From: UBA12087 sp964370815
Lineage (GTDB): Bacteria; Chloroflexota; Anaerolineae; Anaerolineales; Villigracilaceae
Assembly (NCBI GenBank): GCA_964370815.1
Contig: CAYJKQ010000007.1
Location: 62,001-126,000 of the forward strand
Reading direction: 5' to 3'
DNA length: 64,000 bases
Position 1 is the stretch's first letter; each line of letters opens with the position of its first letter. The notes under the pieces were generated by a model. It saw nothing but the letters and a program-made list of their open reading frames with translations, did not search any database and was not told the DNA's origin. Below are positions 34,252 through 42,740 of the stretch, piece after piece. The position numbers were made by a program, and so were the translations under genes.

Positions 34252-34794
34252 ATGTTTATCACAACCCTGCAACCCAAGAATATCGAACCCATGACCGGCA
34301 GATGGATCCTGCTGGTCGGCGCGCGCAGCCTGAACACCAGCCTGCTGACTGCCATTGCCCGCCTCGGGGAGCGTACGCCCGTGCGTGTCCTGGACGGTGG
34401 CAACCGTTTCAATGCCTACACGGTGGCACGCGCCGCGCGCGGCCGCCCGGAGACCCTGGAGCGCATCACGGTTTCGCGCGCCTTCACCTGCTACCAGGCT
34501 CACTCCCTGCTGGAAAGCACCCCGGCCAACCCATTCCCCTTTATCGTCCTGGATCTGCTCAATACCTTTTACGACGAATCTGTCCAGGCGGGGGAACGCA
34601 AACGACTGCTGAAGATCTGCATCAGTCACCTGGAGCGGCTGGAAGTCACCTCCGGGGGGGTGGTCAGCATACACCCGCCAGCTGTCCCCAGCCAGACCGC
34701 CGTGGAACTGCTTGAACTGCTGCAGGCCTCGGCTGGCGAGTCTATCTATGTCCAACCGGAGGCTGCGGCTGTGCAGCCCATACGGTTGTTCTGA
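34252..34794 (+). CDS. RecA-like protein with degenerate Walker A
   Basis: From the ATG at 34252 (AGGATAGG upstream) the product is 180 residues. The layout, a beta strand then a loop (GRWILLVGARSLNTSLL, residues 16-32) and later FPFIVLDLLNTFYDE as a Walker-B-like strand, resembles RecA/RadA-core ATPases. The P-loop lacks the Lys of GxGKT (residues 23-30 read GARSLNTS), so ATP hydrolysis is unlikely. The second gene of a cassette containing an inactivated polymerase, it recalls the ImuA (RecA-like) partner in SOS mutagenesis cassettes. Homology is a structural guess, not proven. Confidence 0.55.
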   Translation: MFITTLQPKNIEPMTGRWILLVGARSLNTSLLTAIARLGERTPVRVLDGGNRFNAYTVARAARGRPETLERITVSRAFTCYQAHSLLESTPANPFPFIVLDLLNTFYDESVQAGERKRLLKICISHLERLEVTSGGVVSIHPPAVPSQTAVELLELLQASAGESIYVQPEAAAVQPIRLF

Positions 34795-34809
34795 AAGCGA
34801 GGCATCATT

Positions 34810-35073
34810 ATGGGACGTACCCTTCCTTCCGCAACCCAGGTCTTCCTGCAAGAGGAGGCCGCTTTTTCCCGCTTCCGGCGCGCCCTGCGCCGCTCGGACC
34901 AGTTGGCTTTGGATGACCTGTTCAGCAGTGCCCGCCAGCACCTGGCCGCATCACAATATGCCTCGCACGCCCTGCCCTTCGAAGTCTTCCTGCTCTCCAT
35001 GCTGCTGGAGGAACATAAGGAGGTGGTGCGCTTGCGCCAGTTGGTGGAAGAGTTTCTCTCCCGAAAGCCATGA
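34810..35073 (+). CDS. Small protein of unknown function in the SOS polymerase cassette
   Basis: An 87-residue, mostly helical, charged protein (RFRRALRRSDQLALDDLF, FLLSMLLEEHKEVVRLRQLVEEFL). No family is recognised. It begins 15 bases after the RecA-like gene and overlaps the polymerase-like gene by four bases (ATGA at 35070-35073), so it is translationally coupled to the latter. It may be a small partner or clamp-binding adaptor; that is speculation. Confidence 0.7.
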   Translation: MGRTLPSATQVFLQEEAAFSRFRRALRRSDQLALDDLFSSARQHLAASQYASHALPFEVFLLSMLLEEHKEVVRLRQLVEEFLSRKP

Positions 35074-37322
35074 ACACGACACTGACCGGCTGGCTGTTGG
35101 ATGTCTATCCGAACGAAATGAATCTCACCCTGTGGTTGATCGGGGATGATGGTGAACGCCATTGCCTGGTTCAGGATTTCGCCGCCAGGCTCTACGCCGC
35201 CGGTCCTGCCGTGCGTTTGCGCCAGCTCTGGCAATGGCTCGAGGCACAGCCCATCCCGGCGCGCCTGGAGCGCACCCGGCGCAAAGATGTGTTTCAGGGT
35301 CAGGCGACTGTTCTGTCAGTCGAAGTCCTGCAGCCTGCCCGGCTGGATGAGCTGTTCCGGGGCATGCTGGCTGTTTTTCCGGACCTGACCTACTACGATG
35401 CCGATATTTCCATTGCCCTACGGCACGCTGCGGCTTTTGGTGTTTTTCCGCTGGCACGCTGCCGGTTGGAGCTGAGCGGCGCAAAGGTGCTGGGCATTAC
35501 GCCTCTCAATACACCCTGGGAACTGGAACCCGAGCCTGCCCCGCTGCGCATCCTGTCGCTTGAGCCGGATTGTGACCCTGCTCACAGCGCTCCCCGGAAA
35601 CTGAACGTTTCTCACGGGCGCGTGCGCTATTCCCTGACGCTGCAGAACAGCACAACCCTGCTGGTCGCTCTGGCTGCCGAATTGCGGCGCTATGACCCCG
35701 ATCTGCTGCTGACATCCTGGGGTGATACCTGGTTGCTGCCTTACCTGATGCAAGCCTGCCGTGAAAGCGGTCTGACCCTGCCCCTTAACCGGGATGAAAG
35801 CCAGGCCGTGCTCGAACGCAAGGAGCACACCTACTTTTCGTACGGGCAGATCATCTACCGCGGCCGGCAGGTGCAGTTGCGCGGGCGCTGGCATCTCGAC
35901 CGGCACAATGCCATGCTCTGGAATGACTACGCCCTGGAGGGTGTGCTCGAAATGGCGCGCGTCACCCGTCAGCCTGTCCAGGATGCCGCCCGACTGTCTC
36001 CCGGCACGGGTATTTCCTCCATGCAGTTCGTGACCGCCCTGCAGGAAAACATCCTGATCCCCTGGCACAAGCAGCAGGCTGAAATGCCCAAAACCGCCAT
36101 TGACTTGTTGCAGGCGGATATGGGCGGGATGGTTTACCAGCCAACCATCGGACTGCATCGCGACGTGGGCGGCATTGATTTTGTCTCCATGTACCCGGGC
36201 ATCATGGTGCGCTTCAACATCTCACCCGAGGTGCCGCGTATCGGCCTGGGGACCTTGACCGGTGCGGGACAGGGCCTCGAGCCGGCTCCCGGTGAACCCG
36301 GTATTGTGCCACTGACGCTGGCTCCGCTGCTTAAAAAGCGCCTGGCGCTTAAATCTGCACTCCTGACCCTGAACCGCTACGACTGCCGCCGCCCGGTCTT
36401 CCAATCCCTGGCTTCAGCCCACAAGTGGCTGCTGGTGACCTGTTTCGGTTACCTGGGTTATAAGAACGCGCGCTTCGGACGAATCGAATCCCATGAGGCT
36501 GTCACCGCCTATGGTCGCGAAGCCCTGCTGCGCGCCAAAGAAGCCGCCGAAGAGCTGGATTATGAGATCCTGCATATGTATGTAGATGGCCTGTGGGTGC
36601 AGAAACCCGGCTGCAGATCACCGTCTGATTTTGAAGCCCTGCTGGCGGAGATCACGGCACGCACCGGTCTGCCCATTTCACTGGATGGCGTTTACCGCTG
36701 GGTGGTGTTCCTGTCCTCGCGCCAGAATGCGCGCGTCCCGGTGCCCAACCGTTATTTCGGTGTCTTTCAGGATGGCTCTGTCAAAGTACGCGGTATCGAA
36801 GCCCGCCGCCATGACACGGCACCCTTCATTGCCGAGACCCAGATGAGCCTGCTGGAGATCCTGGCGGGTGCTCCGGATGCGGAAGCCCTGGCGCAGGTTC
36901 TGCCGCTGGCAAAGGCTTTTGTGCGCAAGCAGCTTAAGATATTACGCAGCGGAGGCGTGCCGGTCGAGAAATTGCTGATATCCCAAAAATTGAGCCGCGA
37001 ACTGGGCGAGTATTCCAGCCCCTCACCCTCCGCCCGGGCGGTGCGCCAGATGCAGGCTGCCGGGAAAACCGTGCGCCCCGGGCAGCGCGTGCGTTTCCTG
37101 TTCACGTTGGGCAAACCGGGTGTGCGTGCCTGGGATGTGCCCCAGCCGCCCGACCCGCGCAGTATTGACCTGAAACGCTATCGCACCCTGTTCGAGCGTG
37201 CCGTGGATACCGTTTTGACACCCATTCAGACCAGCGTCAGTGGCGGTGTGGATGGTGAATGCCTGTATCTCTTCCCGCCGCCGGTTTGCAGCCTGCCACA
37301 ACGATCCGGGGCAACTACTTAA
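35070..37322 (+). CDS. Family-B DNA polymerase homologue, probably catalytically inactive
   Basis: The 750-residue protein has the layout of archaeal-type PolB. Palm motif A is IDFVSMYPGIMVRFNISPE (Asp370). The motif B region is SAHKWLLVTCFGYLGYKNARFG. Motif C reads YVDGLWV (504-510) where active enzymes have YxDTDS, so the second, essential Asp is Leu508. The exonuclease is also degraded: the Exo I position is SLEPD in place of (S)DIE, and Exo II reads SWGDTWLLPYL, lacking the usual Asp. This resembles inactivated PolB lineages known in archaea. It overlaps the 87-residue gene and ends an operon under a LexA-type promoter, so a structural role in DNA-damage tolerance is likely. Confidence 0.85.
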   Translation: MNTTLTGWLLDVYPNEMNLTLWLIGDDGERHCLVQDFAARLYAAGPAVRLRQLWQWLEAQPIPARLERTRRKDVFQGQATVLSVEVLQPARLDELFRGMLAVFPDLTYYDADISIALRHAAAFGVFPLARCRLELSGAKVLGITPLNTPWELEPEPAPLRILSLEPDCDPAHSAPRKLNVSHGRVRYSLTLQNSTTLLVALAAELRRYDPDLLLTSWGDTWLLPYLMQACRESGLTLPLNRDESQAVLERKEHTYFSYGQIIYRGRQVQLRGRWHLDRHNAMLWNDYALEGVLEMARVTRQPVQDAARLSPGTGISSMQFVTALQENILIPWHKQQAEMPKTAIDLLQADMGGMVYQPTIGLHRDVGGIDFVSMYPGIMVRFNISPEVPRIGLGTLTGAGQGLEPAPGEPGIVPLTLAPLLKKRLALKSALLTLNRYDCRRPVFQSLASAHKWLLVTCFGYLGYKNARFGRIESHEAVTAYGREALLRAKEAAEELDYEILHMYVDGLWVQKPGCRSPSDFEALLAEITARTGLPISLDGVYRWVVFLSSRQNARVPVPNRYFGVFQDGSVKVRGIEARRHDTAPFIAETQMSLLEILAGAPDAEALAQVLPLAKAFVRKQLKILRSGGVPVEKLLISQKLSRELGEYSSPSPSARAVRQMQAAGKTVRPGQRVRFLFTLGKPGVRAWDVPQPPDPRSIDLKRYRTLFERAVDTVLTPIQTSVSGGVDGECLYLFPPPVCSLPQRSGATT

Positions 37323-37381
37323 GGCGAGGGTTTTTTAAAAGTGTCAAAAAAAGGGGGGGATAATATTTATTATAACTACGC

Positions 37382-37484
37382 AGACCCTGAAGGTTTACAC
37401 TGAAAAATTGAGTGATCGACAGCCTGATTATAAGGCTGATCGTTCCAACTCTTCTGCCGGAGAAACCTTTAGGGTCTTGACCTG
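37382..37484. repeat. Long inverted repeat in the gap between the polymerase cassette and the Crp/Fnr gene
   Basis: GACCCTGAAGGTTT (37382-37395) pairs with AAACCTTTAGGGTC at about 37465-37478 with one mismatch, and an inner CAGCC...GGCTG stem lies between them. It could fold as one large hairpin and lies between two convergent genes. It has no clear T tract, so termination is possible but unproven. Confidence 0.45.
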
Positions 37485-37495
37485 AGCAGTTACTT

Positions 37496-38227
37496 TTATT
37501 CTTTATACCCGTACTTAAAAATATCACCTGAACCGAACTTTGCCATCCGGGACAGTTCTTCCGGTTTCAGTACAGTGATGGTTGTGCGTGTGGTGGCAAT
37601 AATTCCCTGGCATTTTAAGAAGTTCAGAGCCCGGCTGATGGCCTCAGGAACAGAGGCTACGTGTGCAGCCATCTCAACCAGAGAATTTTCCTGACGGCTG
37701 ATGGATGTTTGTCCATTTTTACTCAGTTCATAGATCAATTTAGCCACGCGAATGGGAACATTAAGGAAAGATAAATCGGCGTAGTTGTCTAAAAGTTGCC
37801 TGTAGCGACTTGCCATGATATCCAGCAGCCCAAGAGAAACTTGCGTGAACTTATCTTGTGCGTAACGCTGGAGCAGTTTCAGATAAGCCGCGCGACTGAT
37901 TTGCCAGGTAATGCAATTCTGGGTGGTGGTGGCTGTATAAGGGTTTGGACCACCATCCAACAGGGCGATCTCATTGAACATGATGACCGGGACAATATCG
38001 GCAATAATATTTTTTTTACCTTGCCGGCTTAGCGTGGAGATGTGGACGTGCCCTTTGAATAACACGAACATACCTGCGCACGGTTCCTGCTCTGAAAAAA
38101 TTACTGTATCAGGCGGGTAACGACGAATCTTTCCGGCCAGGGTGATGGCTAGCCTGTCTGCCAGGGGCAGCTTCATGAAGTGACTGACGTTCCCAAGTCT
38201 TTCGGCTAGATTTTCAGGGGTTTCCAT
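37496..38227 (-). CDS. Crp/Fnr-family transcriptional regulator
   Basis: The 243-residue protein has a cyclic-nucleotide-binding-like beta-roll (IRRYPPDTVIFSEQEPCAGMFVLFKGHVHIS, MFNEIALLDGGPNPYTATTT), a dimer helix and a C-terminal winged helix (LVEMAAHVASVPEAISRALNFLKCQGII). The N-terminal Cys cluster of true FNR is absent, so it does not bind a 4Fe-4S cluster in the FNR manner. It is divergent from two multihaem cytochromes and has a perfect inverted repeat 25 bases upstream. Control of that respiratory locus and of itself is the likely role. The signal is unknown. Confidence 0.9.
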   Translation of the reverse strand: METPENLAERLGNVSHFMKLPLADRLAITLAGKIRRYPPDTVIFSEQEPCAGMFVLFKGHVHISTLSRQGKKNIIADIVPVIMFNEIALLDGGPNPYTATTTQNCITWQISRAAYLKLLQRYAQDKFTQVSLGLLDIMASRYRQLLDNYADLSFLNVPIRVAKLIYELSKNGQTSISRQENSLVEMAAHVASVPEAISRALNFLKCQGIIATTRTTITVLKPEELSRMAKFGSGDIFKYGYKE

Positions 38228-38251
38228 GGCAAAGTTTTATCAGAAATGCTG

Positions 38252-38270
38252 ATAATTGTCAAACAATTAT
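38252..38270. promoter_or_regulatory. Operator-like inverted repeat upstream of the Crp/Fnr gene
   Basis: ATAATTGT (38252-38259) and ACAATTAT (38263-38270) are perfect reverse complements around CAA. The repeat starts 25 bases upstream of the regulator start codon. It is a good candidate for autoregulation, in the usual position for Crp/Fnr dyads. Confidence 0.5.
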
Positions 38271-38310
38271 GCTTTCGATATACCGCTCACGATTCCCGCT
38301 CAACGAAATG

Positions 38311-38406
38311 TTGATAGTGATGGAATTTCATCAATAGATTGGGTAATTAAACACAAGCCTGATTGGGGTATTTAATACAATTATGGTCTGAATTGATAAA
38401 TGTCAA
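38311..38406. promoter_or_regulatory. FNR-like dyads upstream of the octaheme cytochrome genes
   Basis: TTGATAAATGTCAA (38393-38406) matches the FNR/Crp dyad TTGAT-N4-ATCAA at nine of ten positions and lies 96 bases before the first cytochrome start. A second, looser element, TTGAT...ATCAA (38311-38334), contains TGATG...CATCA. Activation of the cytochrome genes by a Crp/Fnr-type protein is suggested, possibly the divergent one. Confidence 0.5.
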
Positions 38407-38501
38407 TGACTAATAGCTGCTATTGTGATAATTTATACAATGATGGTGTTCCCGCAGGGTTATCTCTGTGCATAATCATATTTGAAGAAAAGGAGAATGT
38501 T

Positions 38502-39533
38502 ATGTTCAAATCAAGTGTCAAGCCAAAACAGCCAATGGCCCGTTGGCTCATGATCGCAGGGGTATTGATCATCATACCCCTGCTGGTCATTGCCTGCCAA
38601 CCGGCAGCCACACCGGAGCCCACACCAGTCCCCCCGACACCTGTGCCACCGACACCTATGCCGACCGCAGTACCGATCCCGGATCAATCGGTTCAAATAG
38701 CTGATTGGGAAAGTGGCCCGCATAGCGCGGATTATGATCTTGGTAAAGGCCCCAACACCATGTGCACCCGCTGCCATTCACCCCAGAACTGGATCCCCGG
38801 TTCGAAGGCGAGCGCTGCCCCGAACTGCGTGACCTGTAAATTCGCAACCGATGCTGAGCTGCGGATCGCTCCCTCGTTTGCAGAAGGCGGCATGGACCTG
38901 GTTACAGAAGAGCAGTGGGTAGGAATTCCCTGTGCACAGTGCCACGAAGTTGACGAAAACGGCACTGCCAGCGCTGAGCTCTCCTGGTACGCTCCGGTAG
39001 CCCTGACGTATGATGAGATCAAATCCCCGAATGAACTATGTATAAAATGCCATACCAATGCGGCAGGTGCCAAAGTAAGCAGCGCCGGGTTGTCGGCGAA
39101 TCACGAAGTCTTTTTGGGCGGCAGCGCACATCTGAATTATGCCGGTGAATGGCCGCAAGGCGATCGCCCGCAGTATTGTACGGACTGCCATAATGCGCAC
39201 ACTGGTGAGACCAAACAGTGTGTGGATTGCCACACGGATACAGCTGACACGCATGGCAGAGTTGCGCCGATGATGACAGGTGATATAACCTGCATGGCTT
39301 GCCATGATGCTTCAAAAGCAGCTGTAGGTCGGGCTAAGGAAGATGGCCTCTTCACAACCATACTGACCACTGCTGGACGAGGTGGCGGTCCCTCCACAAC
39401 TGCAGAGATCATCTCGCATAGTATTGTCTATATGGTTTCCTGCAATCGCTGTCACTTCGCAGAAAATCCATGGGAATTGACAGAATTGACTGCAGCTGGT
39501 CAGGTGCCCACACCACCAGCTCCCAAGCCTTAG
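38502..39533 (+). CDS. Octaheme c-type cytochrome lipoprotein with one CXXCK site
   Basis: From the ATG at 38502 (AGGAG upstream) the product is 343 residues. A lipobox (VIAC, Cys32) and a Pro/Thr linker precede eight haem sites: CTRCH, CVTCK, CAQCH, CIKCH, CTDCH, CVDCH, CMACH and CNRCH. The CXXCK site would give a Lys-ligated or open haem, as in the catalytic haem of NrfA and octaheme nitrite reductases. The protein is much smaller than those enzymes and not clearly homologous to them. It lies 22 bases before a paralogue and then a membrane protein, so all three probably form one redox complex on the cell surface. Confidence 0.88.
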   Translation: MFKSSVKPKQPMARWLMIAGVLIIIPLLVIACQPAATPEPTPVPPTPVPPTPMPTAVPIPDQSVQIADWESGPHSADYDLGKGPNTMCTRCHSPQNWIPGSKASAAPNCVTCKFATDAELRIAPSFAEGGMDLVTEEQWVGIPCAQCHEVDENGTASAELSWYAPVALTYDEIKSPNELCIKCHTNAAGAKVSSAGLSANHEVFLGGSAHLNYAGEWPQGDRPQYCTDCHNAHTGETKQCVDCHTDTADTHGRVAPMMTGDITCMACHDASKAAVGRAKEDGLFTTILTTAGRGGGPSTTAEIISHSIVYMVSCNRCHFAENPWELTELTAAGQVPTPPAPKP

Positions 39534-39555
39534 AACTGCAACCGAAAGGTGAATT

Positions 39556-40458
39556 TTGCATAGAAGAACCCCCATCTTAGCCTGTTTGATCATAACAGTA
39601 TTTCTGGCTATTGGAATGACCGCCTGTCAACCAGGCCAGGTTGCTCCGCCGGAGGAACTGACTCCACAACAACAGGTCACATTAAATCCAGGGAGCCCCA
39701 CCGGGGCTCCCCAAGTTACTATTGCTCCAACAGAGATAGACCCTGCTTTGATCGAAGCCCTGTGGGAAGCAAGCCCACATGCACAAACTTATGTGTTGGA
39801 TGCTGCGGGTACGAACAGTACCTGTGCGCGCTGTCATGCGCCACTCAACTTCGTGCCATCGATGGATGATATGCCAGATAGTTGTGCAGCCTGCAAATTC
39901 GAAGTTGAGCCTCCACCACCCACGCTGGCAGAAACTGATTGGGAAAGCATACCCTGCAATATTTGTCATCGTGTCAAGAAAGGTGATGTTGATCCGGAAT
40001 ACGCCTGGTTGTCGGTTCCACCGATCGATGAATATACGGAAGTTGAGTCGACCACAGAGCTGTGTTTGAATTGCCACATACAGGTCGAAATCCCCGGGCA
40101 TGAAACACCCGACCTGGCAAATGCCCACTCCGATTTTACCTGCACCCAATGCCACGATGCCCACTCGACAACAGCAATATCTTGCGCATCTGAGAATTGC
40201 CATGCGGATACCATCAACTCATCCACAACCATCACGGGGCATGACGAGGCTCACTCGGGAGTACCTTGCTGGGTCTGCCACGACGCAGCGGGGCTGGCAG
40301 CTGGTCTGGATGAGAACCAGAACTGGGTTACATTTTTAGATGTATCCTTGACACCCTATGTGTCTCATAATATAACCAGGCAAATGCTTTGTGAGCGTTG
40401 TCACTTTTTGAACAATCCCTGGAATTTATCGGATGAGGTCTCGAAAGCTACTCCCTGA
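39556..40458 (+). CDS. Second octaheme c-type cytochrome lipoprotein with CXXCK and CX4CH sites
   Basis: The 300-residue product starts at TTG 39556 (AAAGGTG upstream) and has a lipobox GMTAC (Cys24). Haem sites in order are CARCH, CAACK, CNICH, CLNCH, CTQCH, CASENCH (a CX4CH variant), CWVCH and CERCH. Order and flanking sequence (CRxCHFxxNPWxL at the end) match the preceding gene, so the two are tandem paralogues. The second site is CXXCK in both. CX4CH sites are known in some multihaem cytochromes. A periplasm-facing electron relay or a small-substrate reductase is inferred. Confidence 0.87.
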   Translation: MHRRTPILACLIITVFLAIGMTACQPGQVAPPEELTPQQQVTLNPGSPTGAPQVTIAPTEIDPALIEALWEASPHAQTYVLDAAGTNSTCARCHAPLNFVPSMDDMPDSCAACKFEVEPPPPTLAETDWESIPCNICHRVKKGDVDPEYAWLSVPPIDEYTEVESTTELCLNCHIQVEIPGHETPDLANAHSDFTCTQCHDAHSTTAISCASENCHADTINSSTTITGHDEAHSGVPCWVCHDAAGLAAGLDENQNWVTFLDVSLTPYVSHNITRQMLCERCHFLNNPWNLSDEVSKATP

Positions 40459-40503
40459 GCGCGGAAATTGTGCTCGCAAAAAGAATAAACTGGAGATGGA
40501 GCA

Positions 40504-41196
40504 ATGAAAAACACGAGCGGAAAGATCTTACGGGTCGGCGCCATTGTTTTAATGGCCATGACCGCAGCCATGAATGTTTTGGGCGGTGCTGGAACTTCCT
40601 GCGCAGCCTTCTTTACAAAGAATTATCCTCCCTATTGGATCCTGATCAAGCCGGTGGATTATCGCTGGCTCTATCAAACTTTCGTTGTCACAACCCTGAT
40701 CATTGGGATCATCGGGATCTCTGCTGTGATTGGACTGGTACGCGGGGGAAAAAGTGCTTATCGTAATGCACTGGTCGTGTTGGCGATCGGGACAGTTATT
40801 AACGCAATCCATTTCTATACCTCCCTGACCGTGATCGGTAAAGCTGCACCCGCCAATGTTGTTTTCTACATCAACGCCTTGACGTTGATCGTTTTTCTGG
40901 TGCTGGGTATCCCCGGTCTACGTGAAAAAGTGGATTTTTCAAAGAGCAGCAGAGAATCCGACAAAGCCACCGGTGCCGGACTGGCTGCCATGGTAGCCGG
41001 TGTCATTATCTTATCCACACCCATGTGGGTGGGCAGCTCGCATATCTATATGGGGAATAATTGGGTTTACGTATTCGCCTGGCCTATGTATATCTTTGGC
41101 ACATTCCTGACGGTCGCTGGGATCGGACTGCTGGCGAGAGTAGCCTGGCTTTCACAAAAACAGGAAAGTGGGGAAGTAAAAGCCCAAGCGCACTAG
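40504..41196 (+). CDS. Integral membrane protein of the cytochrome locus
   Basis: The 230-residue protein has about six membrane helices and begins MKNTSGKILRVGAIVLMAM. GGAG lies seven bases before the ATG. No haem motif is seen, but conserved-looking His residues (IHFYTS, SSHIYMG) fall within or near helices. I do not recognise a family. It is the third gene of the cytochrome operon, 45 bases after the second cytochrome, and may be the membrane quinone-side partner. A terminator follows. Confidence 0.72.
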   Translation: MKNTSGKILRVGAIVLMAMTAAMNVLGGAGTSCAAFFTKNYPPYWILIKPVDYRWLYQTFVVTTLIIGIIGISAVIGLVRGGKSAYRNALVVLAIGTVINAIHFYTSLTVIGKAAPANVVFYINALTLIVFLVLGIPGLREKVDFSKSSRESDKATGAGLAAMVAGVIILSTPMWVGSSHIYMGNNWVYVFAWPMYIFGTFLTVAGIGLLARVAWLSQKQESGEVKAQAH

Positions 41197-41212
41197 AATA
41201 GGTTCGTTTACT

Positions 41213-41247
41213 ACAGGCTCCGGGATCTCAACAACGGAGCCTGTTTT
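41213..41247 (+). terminator. Rho-independent terminator of the cytochrome operon
   Basis: ACAGGCTCC (41213-41221) pairs perfectly with GGAGCCTGT (41236-41244), followed by a short T run (TTTTGATT). It lies 17 bases after the stop of the membrane protein gene. Confidence 0.8.
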
Positions 41248-41403
41248 GATTCAACCACAGGCAAGTGAAAAATACGGCAACAACTCCTTTCCCGGAAGAA
41301 TGAGTTCAATATTATACTGGTGGCACAGTTGATAACCATTCCCGTGTTTTTTTACAATGAATAATACCAGACAACCTTTATGTTCCTTCTTCCGAGGCAG
41401 CAA

Positions 41404-42702
41404 ATGAAAAAGAAAAGAACCTTCTTTCTGGTATGGATCGAGCTGACAGTGCTTCTAAGTGCTTGCTCTCTGATCGCGCCTTTTTCTCTTGTGGAAACAA
41501 CGCCAGGTTTCACGCCCGCGGTGTTCCAGGTTTCTTCTCCCACGCCAAAAATACCCACCACAACACCTGATCTTCAAGCGACCGGGATCGAACCAGCCGG
41601 CACCTCTGTGAAAATATTTCCTGAGGTTGATAACTACTACTGGAACTTGATCGCAGACGGGTTTTCACGACCGGTAGGTCTGGTTAATGCGGGTGACGGC
41701 ACACGGCGGCTTTTTGTTGTTGAGCAGGCGGGTATCATTCGCATGGTCAACCAGGACACCATCCGTCCTTTCCCATTTTTGGATATCAGCAGCCGGGTGG
41801 GCAGTACCGGGAATGAACAGGGATTGTTGGGGTTGGCTTTTCACCCCGCTTTTGAGGAGAACGGATTTTTCTATGTGAATTACACGGACAAAGATGGCAG
41901 CACGGTAATCGCCCGATTCGATTCGGATGTCAGCATACCAGCAGGGGATCAGATTGGCGACCCTGCCAGCGAGTTGATCCTGCTACGGGTAAAGCAACCC
42001 TACTCCAACCACAATGGTGGTCACTTGGTGTTTGGACCCGATCATATGCTCTGGATCGGGCTGGGAGATGGAGGCAGCGGCGGTGATCCACAAGGGAATG
42101 GGCAATCTCTGCAAACCCTGCTGGGCAAACTGCTGCGCATCGATGTTGACCACGGGGACCCCTACGCGATCCCTTCCGACAACCCCTTTGCCAAGGGTGG
42201 AGGTCTCCCGGAGATCTGGGCTTATGGTCTGCGCAACCCCTGGCGCTTCACCTATGACAGCCTGAGCGGGGATCTTTACATCGCCGATGTCGGACAGAAC
42301 CAATGGGAAGAGATCGACTTCCTGCCAGCCGATTTCGCAGGCATGCCTGCTAATTTCGGCTGGAACTTAAGGGAGGGCACACACCCATACCAGGACGATG
42401 GAGCGGGTGCGGTCTTGAATTTCATCGAACCGATTTTTGAATACCAACACGATCCGGGTTGTTCTGTGACCGGTGGCGAGGTTTATCGCGGAAATTCCTT
42501 GCCTGCATTTTATGGCATCTACCTGTTTGGTGATTTTTGCAGCGGGACGATCTCGGGCTTGCTGCAAAAGGATACCAACGACTGGCAGGGACAATCCTTG
42601 TTCACCACCAATTTTCAAATTTCTTCTTTTGGGTTGGATGAAGGTGGGGAAATCTATGTCCTGGATTTGAATTCCGGGCTTTATCGCCTGGAGGCTAAAT
42701 AG
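41404..42702 (+). CDS. PQQ-dependent sugar dehydrogenase-family lipoprotein
   Basis: From the ATG at 41404 (GAGG site upstream) the product is 432 residues with lipobox LLSAC (Cys20). The mature part is a six-bladed propeller of the glucose/sorbosone dehydrogenase type: DGFSRPVGLVNAGDGTRRLFVVEQAG, EQGLLGLAFHPAFEENGFFYVNYTD, LRVKQPYSNHNGGHLVFGPDHMLWIGLGDGG, LLRIDVDH, GLRNPWRFTYDS and DVGQNQWEEIDFL. Such enzymes oxidise aldoses outside the cytoplasm with PQQ. The substrate and the presence of PQQ cannot be judged here. It stands alone. Confidence 0.92.
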   Translation: MKKKRTFFLVWIELTVLLSACSLIAPFSLVETTPGFTPAVFQVSSPTPKIPTTTPDLQATGIEPAGTSVKIFPEVDNYYWNLIADGFSRPVGLVNAGDGTRRLFVVEQAGIIRMVNQDTIRPFPFLDISSRVGSTGNEQGLLGLAFHPAFEENGFFYVNYTDKDGSTVIARFDSDVSIPAGDQIGDPASELILLRVKQPYSNHNGGHLVFGPDHMLWIGLGDGGSGGDPQGNGQSLQTLLGKLLRIDVDHGDPYAIPSDNPFAKGGGLPEIWAYGLRNPWRFTYDSLSGDLYIADVGQNQWEEIDFLPADFAGMPANFGWNLREGTHPYQDDGAGAVLNFIEPIFEYQHDPGCSVTGGEVYRGNSLPAFYGIYLFGDFCSGTISGLLQKDTNDWQGQSLFTTNFQISSFGLDEGGEIYVLDLNSGLYRLEAK

Positions 42703-42740
42703 ATTTTTGTTTCAAACCGATTCTCAGGCAAATAAGGATC

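Noticed and set aside
33925..34794. 289-codon extended version of the RecA-like gene
   Set aside because: The upstream part overlaps the HTH gene in another frame and lacks homology; ATG 34252 has its own ribosome site.
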